Assembly: GCA_017545045.1 (NCBI GenBank)
Contig: JAFYDA010000001.1
Span: 1 to 64,000 of the forward strand
Source: Prevotella sp.
Lineage (GTDB): Bacteria; Bacteroidota; Bacteroidia; Bacteroidales; Bacteroidaceae
Length of the DNA: 64,000 bases
Reading direction: 5' to 3'
The position numbers were made by a program, and so were the translations under genes. This document shows, one piece after another, positions 56,224 to 64,000 of the stretch (within the stretch, counting starts at the first letter, position 1; the number at the start of each line of letters is the position of its first letter). The notes beneath the pieces were generated by a model. It saw only the letters and a program-made list of their open reading frames with translations. It was not told the origin of the DNA and ran no database searches.

Positions 56224-57062
56224 AAGTCGTGTTTTGTGTTATTGAGCAAGGCATCGACCTTCGCACGGGTCTTTGCCATGAACTGTTGGTATTCTTCGGA
56301 GTCGGGATTGAAGGGACGGTGAGCCAGGGCGGCTTTCAGCGGTGCCCATTCCTGCAGGAACTGGCGGGCAGCGTCGGAAAAGTAATGCTCCACCAACCGT
56401 TCCCAGATATACTCCACAGCCTGCGATGAGGGGTGCAACATGTCGGATTCGTAGAAACGGTAGTCGCGCAACTCGTCCATCACAATCTCGTAGGCAGGGA
56501 AATATACGAGTTTAGAATTCAGAATTAAGGATTTAGAAGTGCCGGCTTCGCTGGGTAAGAACTGGGGATTAAGAATTCTATCGACAGCCAGCAGGAGGGT
56601 GGCTTTCGAGAGCTGCGACTCATGGTAGCCATATTTGCGATAGCGGATGGGGCTAACGGTGACAACGACATGGACGTCAGGCCGTCGGCTGCGAAGAATG
56701 TCCACGGCACGCTGAAGGTAGTCGGCACACTGGTCTACACTGAGTTCTTCTTCCTGAAACAGGGCGGCAGGCCGCTTCTGGCAGTTATCCACTATCTCGC
56801 CCGTTTCCTTCAGCCGATACACATGGTTCGTGCCCAGCGTGAGGAACGCAATACGCGGCTGGCCCTCGTATTTCTCTATCGTATGCAGCACGGAGGCAGG
56901 ATTATACATTGTGCCGAAAGGATTGACCGTGGCGCGGAACTGTTCCTCCGCGAACCGCCGCCCAATGCTGTCGGCAAAGCACGAACCCACGAAGAGCATC
57001 TCTTCGCGAGGTTCTATCCGGAAGTCCGGCTTCGGTATATCAACAACGGTTCTGAACTGCAT
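56220..57062 (-). CDS. GSCFA-domain protein
   Basis: The 280-residue protein has the name-giving GSCFADSIG motif near residue 27, followed by NPFGTMYNP, FLTLGTNHVY and the ending YFPAYEIVMDELRDYRFYESDMLHPS, all typical of the GSCFA family, an SGNH-like fold of unknown function. The ATG at 57062 (MQFRTVVDIP) fits the family and sits eight bases from a -7 box. A longer ORF back to 57104 would start upstream of that promoter. Residues about 160-184 (ILNPQFLPSEAGTSKSLILN) are encoded by a TTCTTAATTC-type repeat that splits the conserved region before YFPAYE. Confidence 0.85.
   Translation of the reverse strand: MQFRTVVDIPKPDFRIEPREEMLFVGSCFADSIGRRFAEEQFRATVNPFGTMYNPASVLHTIEKYEGQPRIAFLTLGTNHVYRLKETGEIVDNCQKRPAALFQEEELSVDQCADYLQRAVDILRSRRPDVHVVVTVSPIRYRKYGYHESQLSKATLLLAVDRILNPQFLPSEAGTSKSLILNSKLVYFPAYEIVMDELRDYRFYESDMLHPSSQAVEYIWERLVEHYFSDAARQFLQEWAPLKAALAHRPFNPDSEEYQQFMAKTRAKVDALLNNTKHDL
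56511..56585. repeat. TTAAGAATTC-type repeat inside the GSCFA gene
   Basis: On the plus strand the ends TAGAATTCAGAATTAAGGATT and GGGGATTAAGAATTCTA are partly inverted (shared TAGAATTC at the ends) and partly direct copies (TTCTnAATCC). The segment is translated in frame within the GSCFA protein. Confidence 0.6.
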
Positions 57063-57069
57063 TACGCCG

Positions 57070-57077
57070 CAAAAATA
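57070..57077 (-). promoter_or_regulatory. -7 box directly before the GSCFA gene
   Basis: TATTTTTG on the minus strand lies eight bases from the ATG at 57062, so transcription would begin at or next to the start codon. Confidence 0.6.
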
Positions 57078-57166
57078 GCAATAAAAATTGGAACGGCCAA
57101 ACAATTAACCATGAAATGAAGAAAACTTACATGGCATCCGAAAAATCTGAAGCCTGTTTGAAAAAA

Positions 57167-57223
57167 TCCCAGGGCTTGGGACAATTATCCCAGGGCCTGG
57201 GACAAAGTTCCCAAGCCCTGGGA
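57167..57223. repeat. 21-bp-period palindrome array, locus 3
   Basis: Three near-palindromes start 21 bases apart: TCCCAGGGCTTGGGA (57167), TCCCAGGGCCTGGGA (57188), TCCCAAGCCCTGGGA (57209), each followed by CAA and three AT-rich bases. The first and third are exact complements of each other. The array lies in the gap between the TMEM43-like gene and the GSCFA gene, both on the minus strand, and may act as a terminator for the former's opposite-side neighbours or be an independent repeat. Confidence 0.75.
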
Positions 57224-57285
57224 CAAATACGTGGAGTCTCCGTGGTAGTCCGAAGGCTTTGGACGAAAATTTAGCACATTGCTAT

Positions 57286-58524
57286 TTACACCGTCTGCGG
57301 TTGCTGATTCCGCCTGGCAGCCAGTTCTTTCAGCTTGTCCTTGCCCTTGAAAGCAAAGACCCAGACGAGGAAGCCGGCGACGGCTAACAGGCTGATACCT
57401 ATCAGCGGACGGTAGAAGAGCCATGCCAAGGCGATGATGATGAGCGACCAGACGATGCCGATGACGGTGCAGACGACACCCACGCCCCAGCCGATGATGT
57501 TAGCCACGAAGGGCACCACCTTGAGGATGGTCTCAATAAAGGCGAAGATGCCTTTCAGTCCGCCGATAACCATCAGGATGCCAACGATGCGGAAAATCCA
57601 CATCATGGCGTGGTTGCTCTCGTGAGCACCCTCGTATATCTCGTCGGCATCACGCGTGCCCATCTGCAGCGTTGAGAAGGTCTTGCCGTTCTTGGCCTTG
57701 AAGTTGGTAAAGGTGTTGTCCTTCTGCTTGGCAATGATGGTCACCTTGGCGGGCATCACCTTGGTCCACGTGATACGCACGTCGCCGACGGCCGGACTGC
57801 TGGGACTGAAGCCGTAGTACACCTGATTGTCGCTGACATGTACCAGCTGCATGGAGTCGGTCTTGCCACCGTACTGACGGCGGACGACCTGCTGGCATTC
57901 CTTGTTCCATGCCACCAACGTCGCTGAGTCTATGTTCAGGGCCACGGGCACGTCGCCTCGGATACTCTGAATCTGACGCTCGTTCAGCACGAAGGCACCG
58001 AAGGTCACCTTCTCGGCCTGCCAGTTCTCGGACTCGGCGGTCGTCATCACGAAGTTCTTCTTCTGATAGGCGGGATCGTGGAACTCCGACGACTGCACGG
58101 GGCTGTTGGTCCATTCCTCACGATAGGTATAGGTCGTGGTGATTTCCTCCTTGCCTCCCAGTTTGTCCTTCGACTCCTTGTGAGCCTTCTCCACCACCTG
58201 ATAGTATTCCACGCTACGTGCCAGCCTCACGGCCGTGGCCCCAACGCCGAACTTCGGGTCGACAAGCGAGTCCTGCGTATTGGCAAAGCCGGTGGCGTAC
58301 ACCAGACGGCCATCCATCTCCGGGTCAATGCGGTCGATGGTTTCCAATTCTACCGTCACGTCCTCTGCCTCATTCAGCATCTTGTCGGTCTTCACTACAC
58401 GACCTTCGTTCCACCACAGCAGGGCCGTACCGGCAATGAACAGCATGAAGCCTGCCCCGATGCCACGGAAAGAACTGCCAACTCGTGAGCCATAGCCCAC
58501 AGTCGTCTTCTCTTGATATGCCAT
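57286..58524 (-). CDS. TMEM43 family membrane protein
   Basis: The 412-residue protein matches the TMEM43 (LUMA) family: a first membrane segment FRGIGAGFMLFIAGTALLWWNEG near residue 18-40 with the family's typical LLWWNEGR, a long soluble middle, and three to four membrane segments near the end (from about 305, MMWIFRIVGILMVIGGLKGIF). Bacterial members have no established function. It is the last gene of an operon with the DUF5687 permease and ABC ATPase and follows the latter by 39 bases, though a link to the transporter is only suggested by position. Confidence 0.82.
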   Translation of the reverse strand: MAYQEKTTVGYGSRVGSSFRGIGAGFMLFIAGTALLWWNEGRVVKTDKMLNEAEDVTVELETIDRIDPEMDGRLVYATGFANTQDSLVDPKFGVGATAVRLARSVEYYQVVEKAHKESKDKLGGKEEITTTYTYREEWTNSPVQSSEFHDPAYQKKNFVMTTAESENWQAEKVTFGAFVLNERQIQSIRGDVPVALNIDSATLVAWNKECQQVVRRQYGGKTDSMQLVHVSDNQVYYGFSPSSPAVGDVRITWTKVMPAKVTIIAKQKDNTFTNFKAKNGKTFSTLQMGTRDADEIYEGAHESNHAMMWIFRIVGILMVIGGLKGIFAFIETILKVVPFVANIIGWGVGVVCTVIGIVWSLIIIALAWLFYRPLIGISLLAVAGFLVWVFAFKGKDKLKELAARRNQQPQTV

Positions 58525-58563
58525 AATTCTTTAGTTAAAGTTTAATAGGTTGATGATTGATGT

Positions 58564-59271
58564 TTATTCAGCTGCCTTGAAATAGTCTTCCAGTTCTTTT
58601 TCAGCAAGACCGTCCTCGTTATCCAGATTCTTAAGAATCTTTCCCTTCTCCAACAACAGGATGCGCGTAGAGATTTCCGAGACGAAATTCAGGTTGTGGC
58701 TCGAAATGATGACCGTGGTACCCAGCAGCATGTTCATTTCCTTAATCAGCCTTGCCACGGTAATCTGCGACGACGGGTCGAGGTAATTGAACGGTTCGTC
58801 GAGTATCAGCAACTTCGGGTTGACCAGCATGGCACCAATGATGCCTATCTTCTGGCGGTTGCCCTCCGAGAACTGACGCAGGTACTTCCGTGTCCCCAGC
58901 ACCTCGTCGTGCATCAGCGGCAGGAACTGTTCCAGCCTGTTGACGAAATCGCGTTCATCTATATTGTAGACGCGGGCTATGAACCCGAAATACTCCTCGG
59001 GCGTATAGAAGTCTATCAGGAAGCGACCGTCGATGAACGATCCCGTGACCTGCTTCCACGACGTGTCCTCGCTGACGCATTTTCCGCCCATCTCAATGCT
59101 CCCTTCCGTTGCCTCTATTAGGTCGAGCATCAGTCGCATCAGTGTCGTCTTGCCGGCACCATTGTTTCCTACGAGTCCTACCAGTTCACCAGAGTCAATG
59201 GTCAGCTCGGGAATATCGAGCACGGTGTTCTTGCCGTACTTCTTAATCAGATTCTGTATCTTAATCTCCAT
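58564..59271 (-). CDS. ABC transporter ATP-binding protein
   Basis: The 235-residue protein has all ABC ATPase motifs: Walker A GNNGAGKT at 35-42, signature FSEGNRQK near 134-141 (SEGNR in place of SGGQ), Walker B LLILDEP at 154-160 and the H-loop SSHNLN near 196. It belongs with the CcmA/Nod-type export ATPases and should power the DUF5687 membrane protein encoded just upstream (six-base gap). The substrate is unknown. Confidence 0.9.
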   Translation of the reverse strand: MEIKIQNLIKKYGKNTVLDIPELTIDSGELVGLVGNNGAGKTTLMRLMLDLIEATEGSIEMGGKCVSEDTSWKQVTGSFIDGRFLIDFYTPEEYFGFIARVYNIDERDFVNRLEQFLPLMHDEVLGTRKYLRQFSEGNRQKIGIIGAMLVNPKLLILDEPFNYLDPSSQITVARLIKEMNMLLGTTVIISSHNLNFVSEISTRILLLEKGKILKNLDNEDGLAEKELEDYFKAAE

Positions 59272-59277
59272 AATATC

Positions 59278-60648
59278 TTAATTTCTATATCTTTCAAAAC
59301 ATTCATAGCGGCGGCGTATGTAGGTACGCACAATCCACGCTATGACCACCCGATAGAGGGCAAAGCCCAGGATGCCCAGCCCGCCAAGCACCAGTGAAGC
59401 CACAAGGGGCTGCAGCATCCATGCGCAGAGGCAGAAGACGGCCATCGGGACGAGTATAATCATGCCATAGAGGTTGATGGCCATGGAGGCTCCCTGATAG
59501 TTGAAGAAGGCCGACTGGAACAGGTCGATACGCGACGAGATGAGTGCCGTCGGCATCAGGGAGAGGTTACACAGGCCCGCCACGAACAGCCAGGTGGCCA
59601 CGAGTAGCCACGGTGAGATGCCGGCTAACCAAACGACAGGAACGACCAGCAGCAGGGCCACAGCATTGAGCAGGGCGCAGAACCAGAACTTGTTGCGCAG
59701 TATCTGGCCGATATCAACGGGTTTTGTCCACAGGCCGTCGAAGAAGTTTCCTTCAACGCCAAAGACCCACTGTCCCAACATCATCGACGGTGAGAAGACC
59801 ACGAACATCAGCCATATATAGAAGACGAATGTCAACTCATTCAGCGTATTCAGATAGACATTCAGCACAAAGACAAACGGAATGATGAGCACAGCCGAGC
59901 GCAACCGCTTGGAACGGAACACGCTGGTATACTCCAAGGCAAAGAGTGACGAGGCTCTCAACAGCGGCGCACGGGATGCCCGCGCCTGCGATTCGTCATA
60001 ACGGCGCAGCTCACTGAGATAACTGTAGAACATGGCAACGGCACCCGCACAGAGCGCCAGGAAGCCGGCGACATGGAGCCCCCACGGCATCACGCTGACC
60101 AACAAGGCATATATGGTAGCCATGACGCTCCACATGAAGACAGCCACCGGCACAGGCCACTTGGCATGCCACCCCTTTGCGCGACGGAAGGCCGTAATGG
60201 CCACGCCGTTGACCATTGATACGGCGAAGAACAGCAGGAAAGCAGGCAACATGGCCGCCCACGGCAGGAAAAGCAGACAGAACGGCAGCAGGCAGAGCGG
60301 TATTGCCCAGTTCCAGAAGTTGAACAAGTTCGTCACCAGCAGGAACCGGTTCCAGTCACGCTCTGGTATTGGCCGGCTCTTCAGGTAATGATCCATCACC
60401 GTCACATCGTGCTTGGTAACCAGTTTGTTGATAAAATCCGGAATGATGAAGATGACAGCTATCATCGTAGCCACCATCTCAAACGTTGTGGCGGGGGTGT
60501 TGGCATCCGTATTTTCTTTCGCTCCGACAGTTGCAATAATGCTAATAGCCAGGAAAAGGCCAAAGAAATAAACCTCGCCAAAGAAGCGCATCCACTTAAA
60601 ATCGCGCCGTTTCTGTGTCCACCACAGTTTTAATAACAATTTCAGCAT
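59278..60648 (-). CDS. DUF5687 family membrane protein (ABC permease)
   Basis: The 456-residue protein has many membrane segments and matches the DUF5687 family: the opening KLWWTQKRRDFKW, a segment of KHDVTVMDHYLKSRPIPERDWNRF near 78-100, and the later GQWVFGVEGNFFDGLWTKP near 290-310 typical of the family. In Bacteroidetes these proteins are found beside an ABC ATPase, as here, and probably form an exporter's membrane part. It is the first gene of a three-gene minus-strand operon. Its ATG is nine bases from a -7 box, so the mRNA may lack a leader. Confidence 0.82.
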   Translation of the reverse strand: MLKLLLKLWWTQKRRDFKWMRFFGEVYFFGLFLAISIIATVGAKENTDANTPATTFEMVATMIAVIFIIPDFINKLVTKHDVTVMDHYLKSRPIPERDWNRFLLVTNLFNFWNWAIPLCLLPFCLLFLPWAAMLPAFLLFFAVSMVNGVAITAFRRAKGWHAKWPVPVAVFMWSVMATIYALLVSVMPWGLHVAGFLALCAGAVAMFYSYLSELRRYDESQARASRAPLLRASSLFALEYTSVFRSKRLRSAVLIIPFVFVLNVYLNTLNELTFVFYIWLMFVVFSPSMMLGQWVFGVEGNFFDGLWTKPVDIGQILRNKFWFCALLNAVALLLVVPVVWLAGISPWLLVATWLFVAGLCNLSLMPTALISSRIDLFQSAFFNYQGASMAINLYGMIILVPMAVFCLCAWMLQPLVASLVLGGLGILGFALYRVVIAWIVRTYIRRRYECFERYRN

Positions 60649-60656
60649 ATTGGGTG

Positions 60657-60664
60657 CAAAGTTA
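60657..60664 (-). promoter_or_regulatory. -7 box directly before the DUF5687 gene
   Basis: TAACTTTG on the minus strand fits TAnnTTTG and ends nine bases from the start codon at 60648. Confidence 0.6.
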
Positions 60665-60685
60665 CGAAATAATTGTGAATTGATG

Positions 60686-60716
60686 ATTGAGAAATGTAAT
60701 TTTTTTTGTATTTTTG
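60686..60716 (+). promoter_or_regulatory. Promoter of the SGNH esterase gene
   Basis: ATTG (60686-60689, three of four match to TTTG) and TATTTTTG (60709-60716) are 19 bases apart, the usual spacing. The start codon chosen for the gene, at 60747, is 30 bases downstream. Confidence 0.6.
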
Positions 60717-60746
60717 CAACCTAAACGAAAAAACAGGCTACAAACA

Positions 60747-62444
60747 ATGAAACAACGACTTCTGACAGTAACGCTTTTCTTACTGCATCTTTCGTTCCTT
60801 ACGACCATGGCTCAGGGATTCGACAATCTGCCCGACCCGATAGAGGACGTCAACAAAGTAGTGGACAACACCCCCGACTCCATAGCCAAGGCGCTGATGT
60901 CGCGACCTGCCCCTGGCAGCACCCGCAAAGGGCAGCAACCCGTACTCTTCCTCATTGGCAACTCGACCATGCGTAACGGTACGCTGGGCAACGGAAACAA
61001 CGGACAGTGGGGCTGGGGCTATTTCTTCCCTCAATATTTTAATGCACAGAAGATAGCTGTAGAGAACCAGGCACTGGGCGGCATGTCTACCCGTACATTC
61101 TATACAGATCTGTGGCCTGCCATCCGCACGGCACTGAAGCCGGGAGACTGGGTCATCATAAGCATCGGACACAACGACAACGGCGAGTTCTTTGACCAAA
61201 GACGGGCGCGTGCCGTGATTCCAGGCGTCGACCCTGACACGTGCCATGTGGGCTTCAACCAGCGCACGCAGAAGCAGGACACCGTCTATAGCTATGGCAA
61301 CTATCTGCGAAAGTATATCCATGAGATTCGCGCTAAGGGAGCCTACCCTATCTTGATGTCGCTGACGCCACGCGATGCCTTTGACGACAACGGCAAGGTG
61401 GTTCGCAAGCCACAGACGGAGTGGATGGCCTATGTGGCTGCTACCGAGGGCGTGCCCTTCGTAGACCTCAACGAGATTTCCGGTGCCAAACTCGACAGCT
61501 ATAGCCGCTGGAAGCAGCAGTACCATTTTCTGGGCGACAAGATTCACACCTCAAAGTTCGGTGCAGAGATGAATGCACGGAGTGCTGCTGAGGGATTGTG
61601 GAAAAACAACCATCCACAGCTGAAGCCACTCCAAGCGATGATGCAAAACGTTGAAGGGGAAAACTACAACGACAGACGCGAGAAAGGGAGACCCGTAGTT
61701 TTCTTTACCGGCGACTCGACCGTAAAGAATGCAGACAAGGAGGACGACGGCATGTGGGGATGGGCCTCACAGGCTGCAACGGTTTTCGACGAGCATAAAA
61801 TCACGTTGGTGAACGCCGCCCGTGCCGGACGCTCTACGCGCACCTTTATCCGTGAGGGATTGTGGGAGAAAGTCTACAACTCCCTACAGCCTGGCGATTT
61901 TGTGACCATCCAGTTCGGCCATAACGACATCTGCCCCATTACGGATGCAAAGGCGCGTGGTGTGATTGCAGAAACTAAGGACACCCTTCATACCTACAAG
62001 CTCGATGACGGCACCTACGAGGTGGTCTACAGCTTTGGCTGGTATCTGAAGAAGATGATTGAAGACTGCCGCGAAAAAGGCGCCACCCCCATCCTCGTTT
62101 CACTGACCCCTCGCAACGAGTGGCCCGACGGCCGGATAGAGCGTCGCGATGACTCATACGGCAAATGGTATCGCGAGGTGGTAAGGGAAACGGGCGTAGA
62201 GTTCATTGATATGCACAACATCAGTGCCGATTTTCTCGACAAGAAGTTCGCAGTCGGCAGTTTACCCGCCGACAAAGAAAAAGCCAAGGCCAAGATTGCC
62301 GCTATCAAGGAAAAAGCCGGTATTTATTTCAAGAAAGACCATACCCATGCTTCGAAGCTGGGCGCACAGATGAATGCCACGTCATTTGCCAAGGGATTAC
62401 GGCAGAACAAATCGCAACTGGCAGACTATCTCCTTCGACATTAA
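60747..62444 (+). CDS. Double-domain SGNH esterase (rhamnogalacturonan acetylesterase-like)
   Basis: The 565-residue protein has a signal peptide MKQRLLTVTLFLLHLSFLTTMAQ and two SGNH hydrolase domains. Domain 1 has IGNSTM (Ser73), GHNDNGEF and the closing DKIHTSKFGA. Domain 2 has TGDSTV (Ser324), GHNDICP and KDHTHASKLGA. Each keeps a Ser, the GHND oxyanion Asn and a Asp-x-x-His. Related enzymes remove acetyl groups from pectic rhamnogalacturonan in the periplasm. The link to pectin suits the uronate operon at 44184-48113. In domain 1 the usual Asp of GDS is Asn. The ATG at 60747 gives a proper signal peptide. The earlier start at 60687 would lie upstream of the -7 box. Confidence 0.85.
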   Translation: MKQRLLTVTLFLLHLSFLTTMAQGFDNLPDPIEDVNKVVDNTPDSIAKALMSRPAPGSTRKGQQPVLFLIGNSTMRNGTLGNGNNGQWGWGYFFPQYFNAQKIAVENQALGGMSTRTFYTDLWPAIRTALKPGDWVIISIGHNDNGEFFDQRRARAVIPGVDPDTCHVGFNQRTQKQDTVYSYGNYLRKYIHEIRAKGAYPILMSLTPRDAFDDNGKVVRKPQTEWMAYVAATEGVPFVDLNEISGAKLDSYSRWKQQYHFLGDKIHTSKFGAEMNARSAAEGLWKNNHPQLKPLQAMMQNVEGENYNDRREKGRPVVFFTGDSTVKNADKEDDGMWGWASQAATVFDEHKITLVNAARAGRSTRTFIREGLWEKVYNSLQPGDFVTIQFGHNDICPITDAKARGVIAETKDTLHTYKLDDGTYEVVYSFGWYLKKMIEDCREKGATPILVSLTPRNEWPDGRIERRDDSYGKWYREVVRETGVEFIDMHNISADFLDKKFAVGSLPADKEKAKAKIAAIKEKAGIYFKKDHTHASKLGAQMNATSFAKGLRQNKSQLADYLLRH

Positions 62445-62457
62445 AACTACAGCGCGT

Positions 62458-62491
62458 GCGATGTTGCAATTAGGCGACATCGCTCTTTTTT
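62458..62491 (+). terminator. Terminator after the SGNH esterase gene
   Basis: GCGATGTTGC (62458-62467) pairs with GCGACATCGC (62474-62483) with one mismatch, followed by TCTTTTTT. It lies directly between the esterase stop and the convergent tadA stop. Confidence 0.75.
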
Positions 62492-62934
62492 CATCGTTTG
62501 TCCTGGAAAAAAGCCTGCATCAGCTGCCGACAGTCCTCGGCAAGCACGCCGCCGGTGACACCCGTCTTGGGATGCAGGGCACGGGGTGCGTATTCATGGT
62601 AGCCACGTTTCGGGTCATCACAGCCATAGACGATGCGCGACACCTGTGCCCATCCCAGGGCACCGGCACACATGGGGCATGGCTCCACGGTGACGTAGAG
62701 TGTGCAGTCCGTCAGGTATTTGCCACCCAGAGTGTTGGCAGCGGCGGTAATGGCCTGCATCTCCGCATGGGCAGTGACATCGCAAAGAGTCTCTGTCAAG
62801 TTATGGGCACGCGCCACCACCCGCTCTTTGCTCACCACGACACAGCCGATGGGTATCTCCCCTTTGTCGGAAGCCCGACGCGCCTCGTCTAACGCCATCC
62901 GCATGTACTTTATATCCTTCTCTGCCTGGTTCAT
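62491..62934 (-). CDS. tadA: tRNA adenosine(34) deaminase-type nucleoside deaminase
   Basis: The 147-residue protein is a zinc cytidine/adenosine deaminase-fold enzyme: HAE at 56-58 with catalytic Glu, and PCPMCAGAL with zinc cysteines 86 and 89. The start MRMALDEARRASDKGEIPIGCVVV and length fit TadA, which changes adenosine 34 of tRNA-Arg to inosine so that CGN codons are read. Other nucleoside deaminases of the same family (e.g. guanine deaminase) cannot be fully excluded. A -7 box ends four bases before the annotated ATG, so either the mRNA is leaderless or the Met at residue 11 is used. Confidence 0.83.
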   Translation of the reverse strand: MNQAEKDIKYMRMALDEARRASDKGEIPIGCVVVSKERVVARAHNLTETLCDVTAHAEMQAITAAANTLGGKYLTDCTLYVTVEPCPMCAGALGWAQVSRIVYGCDDPKRGYHEYAPRALHPKTGVTGGVLAEDCRQLMQAFFQDKR

Positions 62935-62938
62935 GCTG

Positions 62939-62946
62939 CAAAATTA
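62939..62946 (-). promoter_or_regulatory. -7 box directly before tadA
   Basis: TAATTTTG on the minus strand lies four bases from the first ATG of tadA at 62934. Confidence 0.55.
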
Positions 62947-63021
62947 CGAATAAATTGAGAGCAAAACAAAGAATCTTTCAGGTTTTTTCCGCAAAAGAAC
63001 ACGTAATTGATAATTATTTCG

Positions 63022-63029
63022 TAATTTTG
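63022..63029 (+). promoter_or_regulatory. -7 box for the YfhO-like gene
   Basis: TAATTTTG fits TAnnTTTG and lies 28 bases before the ATG at 63058. No clear -33 box is visible. Confidence 0.55.
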
Positions 63030-63057
63030 CCGCAAAATTAAAAACTTGCAAGTTATT

Positions 63058-64000
63058 ATGATTACTACATTGAAGAGGTTACTGCCCGATGTTGTGGCAG
63101 TCGTATTGTTTGCCGTGTTGGCCCTGGCCTATTTCTACCCGGCCGATTTCGAGGGTCGCATCCTCTACCGTCACGATGCATCGGCAGGTGTGGGTGCCGG
63201 ACAGGAGCAGCATGAGTATTACCAGCGAACAGGTGAGCGTACACGATGGACCAACTCGCTGTTCGGCGGCATGCCCACCTATCAGCTGTCGCCTTCCTAT
63301 AAGAGTGCAGACACACTGTCGACAGCCATCAACGCCTATCACCTGTGGCTGCCCGAGAATGTGTGGTACGTGTTTGCCTATCTGCTGGGTTTCTATCTGC
63401 TGCTGCGAGCCTTCGACTTCCGCTGGTATTTGGCAGCACTTGGCTCGGTGATGTGGGCGTTCTCGACGTATTTCCTGATTATCATTGCTGCCGGCCACAT
63501 CTGGAAGGTGTGGGCGCTGGCCTATCTGCCGCCGTTGATTGCAGGCATAACGCTGGCCTATCGCGGGAAATACCTGTGGGGACTTATCGTGACAGCCATC
63601 TTCTCGGCTTTCGAGGTCTACGCCAACCACGTACAGATGTCCTATTACTATCTGTTCATCATCTTCTTCATGGTGCTGGCCTGGCTGGTTGACGCCGTGC
63701 GCAAGCAACGGCTGGTACACTTCTTCAAGGCAACGGCCGTCTGTATCGCGGGTGGACTGGTAGGCCTGCTCATCAACTTGTCGAACATCTACCATACCTG
63801 GCAGTACGGTCAGGAGTCCATGCGCGGCAAGAGCGAGCTGGTGAAGGCCGACACGGGCAACCAGACGAACAGTGGACTGGAGCGCGACTACATCACGCAA
63901 TGGTCGTATGGCATCGGCGAGACGTGGACGCTCTTAGTGCCTAACGCCAAGGGCGGTTCTCACAACATCAGGCTGGGCAGCGACGCCTCGGCCATGAAGA
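63058..64000 (+). CDS. YfhO-family membrane protein, N-terminal part
   Basis: The frame is open from the ATG at 63058 to the window edge (314 codons). It begins with a membrane segment LLPDVVAVVLFAVLALAYFYPADFEG, then TRWTNSLFGGMPTYQ, and many more membrane segments (YLLGFYLLLRAF, GSVMWAFSTYFLIIIAAGHIWKVWALAYLPPLIAG). This is the pattern of Bacteroidetes YfhO-type (glycosyltransferase-C-like) proteins, which usually have about 800 or more residues. In Gram-positives YfhO is linked to glycosylation of envelope polymers; in this organism the role is unknown. The -7 box at 63022 is divergent from tadA. Confidence 0.72.
   Translation, partial: MITTLKRLLPDVVAVVLFAVLALAYFYPADFEGRILYRHDASAGVGAGQEQHEYYQRTGERTRWTNSLFGGMPTYQLSPSYKSADTLSTAINAYHLWLPENVWYVFAYLLGFYLLLRAFDFRWYLAALGSVMWAFSTYFLIIIAAGHIWKVWALAYLPPLIAGITLAYRGKYLWGLIVTAIFSAFEVYANHVQMSYYYLFIIFFMVLAWLVDAVRKQRLVHFFKATAVCIAGGLVGLLINLSNIYHTWQYGQESMRGKSELVKADTGNQTNSGLERDYITQWSYGIGETWTLLVPNAKGGSHNIRLGSDASAMK

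Overview
The window looks like a chromosomal segment of a Prevotella-like member of the Bacteroidales. The signs are fimbrillin-family lipoproteins, C-terminal tails of the type IX secretion (T9SS) sorting-domain kind, a fused MurF-Alr enzyme, GSCFA and DUF5687 proteins, and Bacteroidetes promoter boxes (TAnnTTTG). No rRNA, tRNA or CRISPR array was seen.

Layout. (1) 102-23192: a full-length AAA-ATPase/PD-(D/E)XK gene, then a tight plus-strand run of six lipoprotein genes (a FimB/Mfa2-like protein, three paralogues of one unnamed family, two fimbrillin-like proteins). The run ends, through an ATGA overlap, in a 4050-residue repeat protein with a T9SS-type tail. (2) 23193-43276: an AT-richer accessory stretch with a broken surface-protein gene, an IS/MITE-like remnant, two internally deleted ATPase/nuclease genes, and three large secreted proteins of 1231, 1285 and 3389 residues. 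Two of these are built from the same Tyr/Phe-Gly-Gly-Gly repeats. (3) 43281-48113: a nitroreductase, then a minus-strand operon that looks devoted to uronate uptake and isomerisation (EIIC-GAT permease, KduI with a signal peptide, ExuT-like MFS carrier). (4) 48244-64000: housekeeping and envelope genes: an M6 protease; a GSCFA / carboxypeptidase-regulatory-domain protein / MurF-Alr operon; a DUF5687 / ABC ATPase / TMEM43 operon; a double-SGNH esterase; TadA; and the start of a YfhO-family membrane protein.

How it may work together. Region 1 reads as one transcription unit for a surface structure: lipoprotein subunits exported to the outer membrane, plus a giant T9SS substrate that could be its adhesive partner. 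Regions 1 and 2 look like a workshop for giant repeat proteins. Each of three large surface units is preceded within 1 to 24 bases by an ATPase/nuclease gene, intact once and decayed twice. The 3389-residue gene carries a long-range internal duplication with one almost identical block.

The window is also rich in small dispersed repeats: 21-bp-period palindrome arrays at three loci, GAAGAGTGAAG-type repeats that have entered the coding sequences of alr, the GSCFA gene and probably a signal-peptide region, and TATATA/GCGCG boxes. These repeats are the least explained part of the sequence.
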